Assembly (NCBI RefSeq): GCF_030272615.1
Contig: NC_081405.1
Span: 571,951,752-572,015,751 of the forward strand
Length of the DNA stretch: 64,000 nt
Source: Cryptomeria japonica
Taxonomy: Eukaryota; Streptophyta; Pinopsida; Cupressales; Cupressaceae
Direction of reading: 5' to 3'
Shown here: positions 11,980 through 24,109 of the stretch, one piece after another
Position numbering within the stretch: the stretch's first letter is position 1
Layout of the letters: every line of letters starts with the position of its first letter
Program-made: the position numbers and the translations under genes
Notes under the pieces: model-generated
Database searches by the model: none
What the model was told of the DNA's origin: nothing
The model's input: only the letters and a program-made list of their open reading frames with translations

Positions 11980-12343
11980 TGGGAGAGTTGAGAAATACAA
12001 CACCACAGGGGCCCAAATGATCTTTGCAAGCTGAATAAACTTGTTACAAGGAGAAGCAAGGAAGCAATAGAGAAAAAAATAAACACAGGAAAATGCTCAA
12101 GAATATGAGAGCTTTGTATTCACAAAAATGTGTAATAGAATAATAATACAAAAGAAATAATTCAACCTCTAATAGGTTAAAAAACCCTAAAAGGGAAAAT
12201 CCTAGGCTTGCACATAATAATTAATAAAGCAATTAATTATTATGCACCTAATGTTAGCTTAAGTGTAAAAGAGATAAAGGGGAACTTAATTAATTAAACA
12301 AATGTCATTTAATTAATCAAGTAAAGACCCGATTAGTCTAACA
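11980..12343 (-). repeat. 3' LTR of the nested copia element
   Basis: 364 bp; on the minus strand it starts TGTTAG. Aligns without gaps to 17942-18305. Confidence 0.95.
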
Positions 12344-12355
12344 CCCCCCCTTAAG
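12344..12355 (-). other. Polypurine tract of the nested copia element
   Basis: On the minus strand CTTAAGGGGGGG lies directly before the 3' LTR. It is the same tract as in the element at 1-6309. Confidence 0.88.
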
Positions 12356-12554
12356 CTAGAATTAGGGAGAAGCTAAAACCTAGAACAACTACTGAAAGAA
12401 GGAAAGATGGGTCCCGACAACAAGGCCTGATCAGGTACCCAAATACAAGGAAATCTCTATGTAATGGAGAAAAAAGGAGAAAACTCAATGGGAAAAAACT
12501 CCTCTCCAAAAAGAGATAAAAGAACATGCTGAAAAAAAAATGAAGGAAGGAAGG

Positions 12555-15500
12555 CCTCATAAAGACCCCCCAAGGACAACTTCCTTCACCCAAGCATAGA
12601 GCGCAACTGAAGATAGCGCGGCAATGCAAAAGGTTTCGTGAAGATGTTTGCAACCTACTCGGCAGTGGGAATGTACTCCAAAATGAGAGAACCATCCTGA
12701 ATCAACTGGCGGATGAAATGTATGTGAAGCTCAATGTGCTTCGTCCACTAATGCTATCTAGGTTGCGAAAAATGTGAATAGCACTCTGATTGTCACATCA
12801 AAGAATAGTGGGGGTATCAGGAGGAAAACCAAACTCAGTCATCAACTGTCGAAGCCATAAGATCTCCTGACTTGCGAGCACAACAACTTTGTACTCAACC
12901 TCTGTAGATGATAATGCATGAGCAGTCTGCTTCTTGCAAGACCATGTGATAGGACTAGAGCCAAGACAAAAAACAAAGCCAGAAGTAGACTTCTGATCAT
13001 TGACATCACCAGCCCAATCTGAGTCAGTGTAGCCAACAATGTGAGGTTCCCCTTATGTGTAGTGAATGTCATGAGAAATAGAGCCCCGAATGTACCGCAA
13101 AATATGTTTGGTAGCTTGCTAATGACTCTCATGAGGATCATGGGAGAATCAAGAGACAAGGCCAACTGCAAAGGAAAGGTCGGGACAAGTGTGTGTCAGG
13201 TACAACAAACTGCCAACCAACTGCCTGTAAAGTGTAGAATCTACTAAAGGAGTGGGGCAAGTAATAATCAAAACAACCCCTGACTGAAAAGGAGTGCTGG
13301 CAGACTTGCAATCAAGCATGCCAAAGCATTGAAACATGTCCAGAGCATACTTTTGCTAGTAAATGGACATCCCATCATAAGACTGAATCACCTAAAGACC
13401 AATAAAATAGTGTAGAAGACCGAGATTTGTCATCTCAAATTGGTCCATCAAAGCTCGCTAAACATGTTGAATCATAGAGGATGAGCTACCTATGATGAGG
13501 AGATCATCAACATATAGCACAAGAATCAGGATCTCACCCTCATGATATTGAATGTACACTGTATGATCAGAATGATAGTGTTTGAAACTAGTGGAGAGCA
13601 AGAAAGAGTCCATCTTCTCATACCAAGTCCAAGGGGCCTTTTTGAGACCATACAATGAACATCGAAGTCTGCAAACCAAAGAACTATCCTACACAAATCC
13701 ATGAGGCTGCTCCATATAGATTTCCTCCTGTAGGTCTCCATGCAAGAAAGCACTCTTCACATCCATCTGAAAAATGGGCCATCCCCTAGAAGCTGCAGGG
13801 GATAGTACAAAGCAAATAGAGTTCATCTTGGCGGCAGGGGCAAATGTCTCGAAGTAATCAATACCTTCAACCTGCGAGAAACCCTTCGCAACAAGACGTG
13901 CTTTGTACTTATCAATCGAACCATCAACAACATACTTAGTGCGATACAACCAGCAACACAAAACCATCTTTCTTCCCTTAGGAAGAGGACAAAGATCCCA
14001 AGTATTATTCCTCATAAAAGAAGAATACTTCTCCTTCATAGCACAATCCCACTCAAGGTGTCATGTTGCCTCTAAAAAATTTTGAGGATCATCTGAAATG
14101 GCATGACTCAAAAGACTAGAACCCACAGTATGAGAATGGGTGTGATGAGTATCTGAAGGATCACCGACCATAGATCCTGCTGCCTCAACAGTAAAGCGAG
14201 CCCACTTGGGCATCTGAGTTGGAACAAGTGGAGGTGGGGATGGTGGATCATCAGCAACATCATCAAAATCATCCTCAAAATAATCCTAAAGAGATGCAAT
14301 GGGAGGAGTAGGTAGAGGGGTAGACACTGGAGACAGGGTATCCACTGTGGGAAGACTCTCATCAAACTGAACATCCTGTCAAAACAGGACCTCTCTAGAA
14401 TCAAGATCAAACAATTTGTACGCCTTAACATCCTCATAGTAGCCAACAAAAATGAGGGGTCGGCTCTTCCGCTCCATTGCTCTCCTCTGAGCATCAGGAA
14501 TAAATGCCCATGCCTCACTGCCAAATACTCGGAAAAAGGAAACATCAGGCTTGTCGTGAGACCAAGCCTCCTCAGGAGTCATATGTTGAATCACCTTGTG
14601 AGGCATCTAATTCTGAAAGTCATTGGCATAATTGACTGCCTTAGCCCAAAAAGACAAATCCATGGACCTGGATTGAATCATACAATTCCCCATCTCTCGT
14701 AAAGTCCCGTTCTTTCTCTCAGCGACACCATTCTACTAAGGGGTGTAGGGAATAGTAAACTGATGTTGTAAACCACGCTCAGTGTAAAAATCTTTGAAAG
14801 CCTGATTCACTTACTCCCCCCATTATCTGTACGTATCCACCGAATAGTTCAACCAGACTGCTTCTTTACAAATGTCTTGAAGATTCTAAATGAATCAAAG
14901 ACATCAGAGTTGTACTTAAGAAAGTACACCCATGTGCATCTAGAGAAGTCATCAATAAATGTGAGTACATACTTGGACCTAGAAAAAGAAGGAGTAGGGA
15001 ATGACATGAGGTCACTGTGAATCACTCCAAAGGTGCCAAAACATGAGGGGCTCTTCCCTTTAGAAAGGGATTCCTGTGATGCTTGCCAAGCACACAACCA
15101 TCACAAACACCATCAATGCAGGAAATCTATGGGAGCCCAAGAACAAGTGCCTGTGTACTCATCTGCTGAAGATATCTATAATTGTTATGGCCCAAGTGCT
15201 CATGCCAAAGCTTACTCACTGAATTTGCTTGTGCTATAAGAGATGAACCTGTACCCGCATAGGGCTCAAATCCATCAAATCTGTAAAGACAAGATGTAGT
15301 ATCAACACTCCCAATAGCCACAACCAAATCAGAGTCATGGAGGTCTTGAATAACCACATCATGTGGTGAGAACTCAACTGTCTTACCAGAGACAGAATGG
15401 CAAATCTGATAAATGGACAAGAGGTTCATCGAGATGTCAGGAACAACCAAAACATCCTGCAGAGTACCCCCATCCAAAGAGACAGAACCTGAACTCAAGA

Positions 15501-16698
15501 CTGAAAGCTTAATAGAGTCACCCACTACAATTTGTGAAGTACCACAAGATGCAAGAGAAGTAACCAACTGCTGAGAGTGAGTCATATGGTGAGAATCACT
15601 AGAATCTAAAATCCAAGTGGACCCATAGGTCAAAGATCGAGCAGTGAGAGCATGACCTTTCCCTATGGAAGGAGAAGACGCATGAGTTGAGGAGATGTGA
15701 TGCTGCTGCATGGCTTCCTCTAAAGCCTCTAATCGTTTCCAACACCTGGAAACTGGATGTCCTTCCTTGCCACAAAAACTGCAAGTATCTCCTAATTTCT
15801 TCTTAGTCTTGGATGAAGACTCACCAGACTGTGAATATTTCCCTTATTTCAGATTAAATGGTGGTTTAGAATCAAACTTAGGAGGTGACTTGGAGGAATG
15901 CTCACTACCTGTAGAATTCTTCTTTGGCTTCGAGACTCACCAGACTGTGAATATTTCCCTTGTTTCAGATTAAATGGTGGTTTAGAATCAGACTAGGAGG
16001 TGACTTGGAGGAATGCTCACTACTTGTACAATTCTTCTTTGGCTTCCGTTTTTGCTTTTGCTTCTCCTTAGAGGATTGAACAACCAATGCTTTGTTCTTG
16101 GACCCTAAGAGCATGTCTAGCTGAGAAAGGTGAGATTGTTCATGAGACAAACGCTCACAAAACACATCAAAGGTATGCATGGTGAAACGAACACCCAAGG
16201 CATCCATAGTGGATTAGAAAGCAGAGGCAAAAAATTGAAAAGGACCCCAAAGCTTCGAAAGGATCAAATGAATGCACTCTGGGTCTGTCTTGATTTTTCC
16301 ACACCCCTAGAGAACAAATTTGGTAGTCTTGAATTTGTTAAAAAAATCCTCAATAGTGGGAAAGGAATCAGGTGACAAGGAAACCAACTCTAGTTCAATT
16401 TGTAATGCCTGTATCTCATTTACTCTCTCAAAGAGAGTCTCAAACTTCAACCACATAGCTCGAGGAGTGAGCAAAGCATCAAGGTGAAATAGAAGACTGT
16501 CGGAAACATGTAATGAGAGTAAACCCATGGCCTCATCCATCTTGTTTATGTAGTGAAGAATCTCAAAAGGACGCTACAACAGAGGTTGAACCTCATCCAA
16601 ACAAGACCACAACCCTCGTTCCCTGAGAAGCCTCATGATGCGAGGCTTCCAAGTGTGATAGTTGTGTGATGTCAACAACTCAACTGAAGAATTGCCAT
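12555..16698 (-). pseudogene. Decayed copia Gag-Pol polyprotein
   Basis: Reading the minus strand, all copia domains are recognisable in order. Gag starts near the ATG at 16698-16696, with a frameshift right after it. A CCHC knuckle (CSFCGKEGHPVSRC) lies at about 15743-15784. The protease active site reads DSSDSHHM instead of DSGASHHM. Integrase lies at about 15240-14400, reverse transcriptase with an intact YVDD box at about 14040-13470, and RNase H with YTDSDWAGD at about 13030-13000. The C-terminus resembles IFTKPFALPRYLQLRS near 12600. Stops interrupt Gag (for example in the 16570 region), integrase, RNase H and the C-terminus, so no full product is possible. Sequence and tail are closest, within this window, to the intact polyprotein at 1369-5493. 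Confidence 0.93.
15818..16048 (-). repeat. 116-bp tandem duplication inside the decayed gag
   Basis: The segment starting GACTCACCAGACTGTGAATA at 15818 starts again at 15934. The copies are about 116 and 115 bp and differ by a few substitutions and a one-base deletion. The duplication lies just upstream (in gene sense) of the zinc knuckle. Since 116 is not a multiple of three it shifts the frame. Confidence 0.9.
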
Positions 16699-17224
16699 GA
16701 AATTCTGCACCTGTACCTGCTTGTGTTTTTTATTATTATGTGATCTTTCATAATAGATAGAAGATGTAGAAGGGTTTGTTTGTTTTAAGAGTTTTGGTGT
16801 ACTATATTTTTGATATAAATGATAGAAAGTGAGAAAAAAACAACCCCCCCACAAGAGATAAACCCAAACCCTAGTACATACTGGTGAGAATGAAGCAGTG
16901 CATAAGCAAAAAAAACTTTAAACTAAAATCTCATGTACCTAATGAAATATCTGAGAAACAAGATCACATATATGAATAGAGCATGTTGAGATCTTTCCAA
17001 CTCCTATTCATTTTTTAAAAATGGAGTCCATTTGCACATTCTACGACCCCAGAAGTGCAGAAAAGTGACCCCACTTTGACTGGAAACAAGGAAAGTCAAA
17101 CATAAAAATTGGAAAAAAAATTCCAATACCATGAGGTCCGGCTCGAAGCTAGCTTTCCGACGCCTATTTGTTTTTGAAAAAATGACTCCGTATGCTCAAG
17201 ATATGAAAAAAAAACCAACCCCCC

Positions 17225-17525
17225 CTTCAAAGGCAAGAGAGAGGTTGTCTGGTGGCAGGGTCGGGCGAAGGTGGTCCGGGGGCAAAGGTGGTCCGGGGGT
17301 GACGGTTGGGCTGCGGTGGCGGGCAGGGTGGAGGCCGAAGGGGAAGCGGCCTGCGGGTGGTGGTTGGCGAGCAAGGGCCGACAACGGTGGGGCCCGCTCT
17401 GTTAGGGCTGGCAGGGAAGCGGTTGGTGGGCGGGGGCTGACAACGGCAGGGCCCAACCTGTCAGGGCCGGTGGTGGCGCAAGTACGGGCCTGCTGTAGGG
17501 AAGGGGGCCCATGGTACCGTGGGTT
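17225..17525 (-). other. GC-rich block in the leader of the nested copia element
   Basis: About 300 bp of strongly G/C-rich sequence with short repeats such as GGTGGTCCGGGGGC lies between the primer site and gag, in otherwise AT-rich DNA. It ends near GGCCCATGGTACCGTGGG, which recalls the GGTACCACC words in the leader at 11515-11710. Open frames across it are a by-product of composition. A structured leader RNA is a plausible role, by inference. Confidence 0.6.
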
Positions 17526-17929
17526 GACCCAAAAATTTGATTTTTAAAAAAAAAACTTTGCCAAAGATTTTTTTGAAGGTTTTTTTTGTTTTGTTTTGTT
17601 TTTAAACAAATTTCTGCCTACATGCCATAAAAAGACAAAAAAGAATTATTTTTTATTTTTTAATTTTCTCAAACTACACCCCAGGGCCATACGGCTTGGT
17701 ACAGAACAAAAAATACCCCTAGAGGCTCAAGTATCAAAAATGATCAAGCTTTATATGACCATAGGGGTTTTTGGGCCTTCTGAGCACGATGGTGAGGTCC
17801 GTTTAGGCCCAAAGTGATAAAAAAAAAAGGCCTATCCCTAGGTGCACAAAAAAAAATTCTGAAACCCCAGATCTGCTTCCAATGCAAAAAAAAAAACTCA
17901 AAACAAAAACAGGTAGTTGCAGATCTGAA

Positions 17930-17941
17930 GCTCTGATACCA
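17930..17941 (-). other. Primer binding site of the nested copia element
   Basis: GCTCTGATACCA on the + strand is the reverse complement of TGGTATCAGAGC and directly abuts the 5' LTR. Confidence 0.94.
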
Positions 17942-18305
17942 TGTGAGAGTTGAGAAATACACCACCACAGGAGCTCAAATAATCTCTGCAAGCTGAATAA
18001 ACCTGTTACAAGGAGAAATAAGGAAGTAACAGAGAAAAAAATAAACACAGGAAAATGCTCAAGAATATGAGAGCTCTGTATTCACAAAAATGTGTAATAA
18101 AATAATAATACAAAAGAAAGAATTCAACCTCTAATAGGTCAAAAAACCCTAAAAGGGAAAACCCTAGGCTTGCACATAATAATTAATAAAAGAATTAATT
18201 ATTATGCACCTAATGTTAGCTTAAGTGTAAAAGAGATAAAGGGGAACTTAATTAATTAAACAAATGTCGTTTAATTAATCAAGTAAAGACTCGATTACTC
18301 TAACA
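17942..18305 (-). repeat. 5' LTR of the nested copia element
   Basis: 364 bp with TG/CA ends on the minus strand. About 21 differences from the 3' LTR, most of them transitions. Confidence 0.95.
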
Positions 18306-18310
18306 ATATT
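18306..18310. repeat. Target-site duplication ATATT (right)
   Basis: Matches 11975-11979. Confidence 0.92.
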
Positions 18311-19736
18311 TTGGTCATATGGTGTCGAGTTTTCAACTTCTTATAGTTGTTGGAAAGGTGGTTGAGTGTACTTCATTGTGATATGATTAAATTTTCTAGA
18401 TTTTGTTGTTTGGGCAATGAAATGTTAGTTGGAAGTCGAAGTTACCTTTATGGCTTTGAGAGTTCATAACTTGAGCTTACGGAGTTGGATTTTGGACTTT
18501 GAATAGTCGACGAAAAGCTCTTCGAGAGAACTACACTTTGATTCAAATTTGGAGAAAGTTTGAGATGATTTATTTACTGATATATTAATCTGAGTTGTTT
18601 ATATGTTCTTTTGACTATGGTAATATTATGAGTTTATGACAGTTCACATATTGGAGATTTGGAGTTTATGTCATTATACACTCAATGTTGTATCTTGATT
18701 GCTCTCATGTTGACATGGTTATTAGTTTGGTTTGGGTATGTATGATGCATTGTTGGGTCTATAAGTTGTGCAATGTTGTAGGTGGCCTATCCTTATTGGA
18801 TTGCATTTATGGCTTGGATATGGGTTGTCTATGACCATAGACCTTTCATTGTTGATGCATATTCAAATTGGTGGCTTTGTTTAGTCACATGATTTGTTGA
18901 TTTTTGTTGTCATGTTAAGGAGGATAGATGTGGTTACCAGGTATAGTTATGATGGAGGACCTATGTTGTTGAATATGTGATGCTAACGTGTTGGACACAT
19001 TGAGAGTTAGATGCTTGTTTTATGGAGGTAATCATGATGCCATGGTTGTTCCTTGTGTTTAGGGACTTTGGCATGACATGATTGGTTTTGCAGGTGCTTT
19101 GATTGATTATGATTTGATTTGGATTCCTGATTGGTTATGGTGTTGTATATTCTTGTGTTGAGGATTATGGTTACTTTGACTTTTGGGAGCTCAAGATGCG
19201 CACATTGAGTTATTTGATTGTTAGATGACATTGGTTGATTCTCATGTTAGAGAATGGTTTTATCATGATGTCATGGATATCTTGTTTATACTTTCAATGG
19301 TAGATTTTGATAGTGATGATGTGGTAGTGTAGGATTGGTTCTTGATTGTTTGTTGGTGGTTTTGTATCTTCTTGGCTTGGAGTTCATGTTTTAGTTGATG
19401 TTATTGACATTGTCATTGTATGTGTGTAGACCTAAATGGTCTTCATTTAGGAGATGGTTATCACTATGCTATGGAGAGCTTGGTATCATGGTTCAGTGGA
19501 AGCTTGTAGCAGTGATGTGTATTCACCATTGGATGGTGGATGATCTTCTTAGTGTGCAGATGTTTGGAGGATGCCTTAGATCCTATTGTTGTAGAAGAGT
19601 ATTTCACATTTGTAGGTACACTTGTAGGAGATGGTGATCTTCATGATATTTGAGGATGTTGACATTTTGGAGGACTCACAGAGTTCCTTGGTTGAGGTGT
19701 AGTTCTATGCTTTCATCCAACATGTTATCCTTGCTT
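18311..19736 (+). other. Internal non-coding part of the LARD-like element
   Basis: T/G-rich sequence continuing from 11974 once the nested copia element is removed. No ORF with recognisable protein similarity on either strand. Confidence 0.6.
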
Positions 19737-19741
19737 GATGG

Positions 19742-20920
19742 TGTAAAGTGGAAAATTTGAGCTTAGCAAATTCACCACACGGAAGGGAAAAATTAATAAG
19801 TCAAATTTCTCTTGGAGGACTTTACATTTAAAAGAGGAGATGAATATACTAGATCCAATCCTAAATGAGATAAGGACTGAACACTAAGTAGATTAATTGA
19901 AATGGAATGTGTTTGAACCTCTTTTATAAATTGACTAGTTAAATTAAGGCTAAGTGTTGGAAATGAAGACAAATATGACAAAACAGTGAATTGTAAATTC
20001 AGGATTTCGCCATGCACTTGGATCCGAGAAGTATGAGATGATTCAGAGCTGCTCTATGAAAACTGCCAAAAATAGTAGGGATTGTGTGCATGGACCAGGA
20101 CACCCCCTCTTGGTCCTCCAAAATTTTCGATCATTGAAAAGTGTTTTTTCGTCTCTATATCTGAAGTTTATCTTGATAGTTACAACTACACACCTACTTT
20201 CTACACACATAAGGAAAAGAAAATGTGTTAGGAATAGGGGTTTGCCTAAGTCAAACGTCGGTTTGGAATCAACCTTGAATGAAATATTGCAAGTGATTGA
20301 AATAAATAATGGAAAGGTATAACTTCAGATCTACAATGAATGATGATGATGCTTTTCTTCTTGAATGTAATCACATATATTGTATGAAATGGCATGAACA
20401 TGACAAAACCCTAAAACACACACAAGCTCGCAAATGAATGATGTAATGATACTTCATAATGGATAGATGAAGAATACGTAGCCTTGAAGACCTCTAGAGA
20501 TGCGTGATGATGAATGCTTCAATGCTTGGATGCTTGATATAGTCTCCTTGCCTTCTCCTATTTTCACATTATGCATGTATATCAAATTGAGAGGGGAAGA
20601 CCTCCTTATATACTTGCCTGTCATCAAACATTCTAATTTTCTGACATGGGCTGACATCAGGAATTGTTTTCCCACTCAAATTTGAGATAGGGCCCAAGGG
20701 CTAAAATAGGTCCCAATTAGGGAGGACCAGGGTATGGTGTCTGGTCATACCCCAAATTGGGCCAAGAACAAGGGGCTATGCAAGGTGCAGGATGAAAAAT
20801 GAAGCTTGGTTGCATGGGGGAGGCACAAACAAGTCCCGATCAAGCATGGGGATGAAACTGCTAAGGTGAGGGCCCCAAATGAGGTCAAAATTGCAAGGCG
20901 TACAATTTTAGGACGCTACA
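19742..20920 (-). mobile_element. Solo LTR of the Gypsy-like family seen at 41592-56092
   Basis: Begins TGTAAAGTGG and ends CGCTACA. It matches along its length the LTRs at 41592-50433 (interrupted) and 54886-56092, including the conserved block with GGTTTGCC..GTCAAAC. Flanks are GATGG (19737-19741) and GATAG (20921-20925), a five-base duplication with one mismatch. No internal region or second LTR is adjacent, so it is a solo LTR left by LTR-LTR recombination. It is more diverged than the pair at 41592-56092. Orientation is taken from the primer and purine tracts of the full copy. Confidence 0.88.
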
Positions 20921-20925
20921 GATAG

Positions 20926-22654
20926 GATGGTTGATATTATGTCATGGCACACTCTTGATACTAGTTTAGAGTTTTGGCATGATATGGTTATTTGATATGT
21001 TCATATGGAGCATGTTATCTTTTTGGAGAAGATGGTTAGGTCATGTTGTCATGCTATGTCCCTGATTCTACAGTTGGAACTTTGACATTGATCTTGGTAG
21101 TTCTCTTTGTATTAGGTACATGATCATTTGTTTAATTACTTTATGTTGATGTTGTGTTGCATTTGGAGTTTGGCATGGATTGATTGGTTACATGCACTCA
21201 TGGATACATGGAGACATAGGTGATGTTGATATTCTCTTGTGATTAGATACATGTGTTGATACGGTTGATGGTTGCAACAAGAAGTTTGAGAAGCATTAAC
21301 CTGGTGTAGACTTGAGAGGAGATTGTTCTTATATGAGTCATGATGACTTGGATGTCTTGGAGGAGCATTCTCATTCCCCACTCTTGGTCTACTTGATAGT
21401 ATACTACTTGACAGGTCTTGCTCATTGTTCCTTTCAGGTGCATTATGTTTATGCTTATCTTTCATATATATGGATCTTGAGCTATGGATAGATGGTTAAT
21501 TATGCAGGATTTAGTATGAGAGATGTTTAGCATTGGTTATCTCCTTGTGCATTTGAGTTTATTATTATGATGTCATTCATTGATTATTGAGTTTGGGAGA
21601 TGATTTTTTGGGCTTATTCCATTGGAATTGGGAATGGTATTGGTTTGATCTTCTTGGTTATGAGAGGCTTACATCCATATTCATTGCATGTTATATATGT
21701 TTGTTTGGTCCAAGGGATTGAACGGGTTTGGGTGTTGTTATGCTATCTCATTTGGGATTTTATGGAGGAGATCATACTTGACATAGTTGGCATTTAGAGT
21801 TATATGTAGAAGGACATACTACAGGTTTTGATTTATAATGTTTCTCTCTTTTGTCTTGGTTATCTTCTTGGATGTTCATTTTCACATTAAATTGGTTTGA
21901 GGTTGTTTGGAGTTATGTGTTGATTAGCTTGTATTCATGATATGTCATGTGGGAAATGACATGAAGGTTCCTTTATCTCTTTCTTTTGTTAGTTGCGAAT
22001 AACATGGGAGAGTTATGGAGACTTGTGGTGAGAGTTGTACTTGCAGGTTATTAGTTTACAGGTTAGTTATTGTTGTGGATGTTCCTTGAAACTAGATGGT
22101 TATGGCTACATTTTATATGGGATGCTATTAGTGGTTTCATATTAGATTTGACATTACCTATGCAATGGAATTTTCTAGGTGTACATATGTGACAGGTATT
22201 GCACTTGGAGCTTGTGGTTGCATGTTATAGGTTGTATATGTTGATGACTTAAGATTCACTTGATATTTATACCTTGGAGGTATGGATAGTTGGATGTGTT
22301 AGCACTAGTTGTGGGTGGTATTTCAGCTATAGTTATTGGTTCTTGACAACTACTGATGCATTGGATAACTTTGGATTGAGTGTTTGTGTTTGCATATTGG
22401 TTGAGATAGAACTTATCAGTTGTTGCAACAGATTGTGTGGGTTTCTCTTTGGATGGTCTCTTCATGTCCAGTGGTAGTGGCATGGTGAAGGGTGGGAGAA
22501 TTCATGGATGATATGGTGGTCACTTTATTTCCCGTTGTAGGTATCTTGATGGAGCACATGAAGCACTTTGATTCCATGATGGTATATGTGCTAGAGGAAT
22601 TATTTCCTTGTTCATGTTGTGGTTACTTATTGGCCCTTATGCAATGTATACAAA
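20926..22654 (+). other. Internal non-coding part of the LARD-like element, continued
   Basis: T/G-rich on the + strand, with no coding similarity I can recognise; ends at the purine tract AAGTGAGAGAA (22655-22665). Confidence 0.6.
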
Positions 22655-22665
22655 AAGTGAGAGAA

Positions 22666-23387
22666 TTTTGGGAAAATAGGTGTTGTACACCTTGCATGAT
22701 TATGTTTATAATTGTAATATTTATTTATTATGTGAGTTTTCCATGGACATGTAATGTAATATTTAACTGATGTTGCACATGGACGTGTAACATGTAGAGA
22801 TTCCTTGGGAATATTCTTGGGACCACTTGATGAGTTGTATTGTAACATTGGGATATATTATATTGTATTTATTTAATATTGGGGAAAGCAATTTAATAAA
22901 GTACCCAATATTAGATGTGGGGTTAAGGGGGTAGGTAGCCCATGGTATTTTCACATGGTTTTGATGTAATACCACTTGGTGGTTTTGTGGGAGCTTGTGT
23001 TTATAAAAGCAACCATGAAGGTAGTTGTTTGGGTTAGCCGAGAGGGTCAATTAGCCAGTTTAGCATTTGTGCAAGCTAGAAGCATGGCATGGGATGTGTG
23101 GTTACCTTCTTGTTCACATGGAGTGCTTGTTGATGGCTTGTTGAATGTTGGGTTTCAAAAGCTTTCACAGTTGTATTGTAGTGTTGCATTACTGAAAAAT
23201 ATACAGTGATGGATGCTTTTGGAGGTTGGGTTTTTCCCTCATGATGGTTTTCCTAGGATATATCTTGTGTCTTCTTTGTTGGGTATGTTGTCTATTCTTT
23301 GCATGTGGATTCTATAAATTTATTTTTTTTAAATATAAATTGGGTTATGTGGAAATCGTCATGAAATTGGCTGCAAGTTTCCTTACA
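22666..23387 (+). repeat. 3' LTR of the non-coding element
   Basis: Homologous to 10715-11405 and ends with the same CAAGTTTCCTTACA. Its first bases are TTTTGGGAAAAT where the other copy has TGTTGTCGGGAAAAT, so its terminal TG has been lost. Confidence 0.82.
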
Positions 23388-24105
23388 AATGTCTCATTCA
23401 TGTAATGCAATATTATTTTAACTAGAAAAATAAAGGATTACTAAGGTTTTCATTACACATGTGTTGTGATGAATGTTCAACTGGTGGCTTCTGTCTAAGG
23501 GATATATTAAATTCATGTTGAGAATATTGTTATTATGTTTAGGATTTGGTAAGAATATTAGCAATGTTTCCCATAGTAGGCTTCCTTATTGTAATGCAAT
23601 AATACATGAGTGGCCAATAAATTTGTGTTTGAGGTTGTTGTATGAGGATTTGCTCTATTTCTGAATTTCCAATGGATAAGGCACTGGTTTGATATATTTT
23701 TCATATCAAGCCCTAGTTGGGAATACAATTAAATTTGATAAATCTCTTGCTTCAACTTTCTTGTTTTGTAAATTATTTTTACTCATTATACTCTCTATTT
23801 AAGTAATTGGAAATACCCAAGATGTGAGTCAGTATTGAATTGATTTTTTAACTTCTTAACATTCATTTAAGAGAGTAGCATCTATTAATCTATACTCTAT
23901 TAAGTGTGTGAGTGAATCCTTAAGTATTGCTAAAGGGGTTACCCTACTAGGTCCTACAAAGCCTGAAGTGTAGGAGATTTCAATCTTGTGACTATATCTC
24001 ATTCGTTGGCCAAATCCTACACTAGATTGAGCATGAAATGTGACTTATTTCTATGATCTAGTGGATCTATTGATATGGGAATCAACAGGTCCTATTAATT
24101 TTTGT
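23388..24105. other. Spacer without recognisable gene
   Basis: AT-rich. The stretch near 23820-23860 (GTGAGTCAGTATT) recalls the LTR end of the element at 35900-40754 (GTGAGTCAGTATTAAGACC near 35941), so an LTR fragment may be present, but I cannot delimit it. Confidence 0.4.
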
Positions 24106-24109
24106 CTGA

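Larger units (their letters stand above)
11980..18305 (-). mobile_element. Complete but decayed copia element nested in the non-coding LTR element
   Basis: Both LTRs are 364 bp, the primer site and polypurine tract are present in minus orientation, and a perfect ATATT target-site duplication flanks the element. The LTRs differ at about 21 of 364 positions (near 6%), so it is much older than the element at 1-6309. Its tail before the polypurine tract (GGTACCT..., ...CTTAAGGGGGGG) is homologous to the tail of that young element, placing both in one lineage. The coding region has many stops and shifts. It must have inserted after its host element. Confidence 0.95.
10715..23387 (+). mobile_element. 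Non-coding LTR element (LARD-like) with a copia-type primer site, host to two insertions
   Basis: Two related LTRs (10715-11405 and 22666-23387) flank this block, with a TGGTATCAGAGC primer site two bases after the first and a purine tract AAGTGAGAGAA before the second. Removing the nested copia element (11980-18305) and the solo LTR (19742-20920) leaves about 3.7 kb of internal DNA with no gag or pol trace on either strand. Such large non-coding LTR elements depend on another element's proteins. I find no matching target-site duplication (GTTGA on the left, AATGT on the right), so the two ends may derive from recombination or have mutated. A fully eroded coding region is the alternative. Confidence 0.75.

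Noticed and set aside
17131-17547. 138-codon + strand ORF, Gly/Arg-rich
   Set aside because: It lies in the GC-rich leader block of a minus-strand copia element; stop codons are rare there because of composition. No domain.
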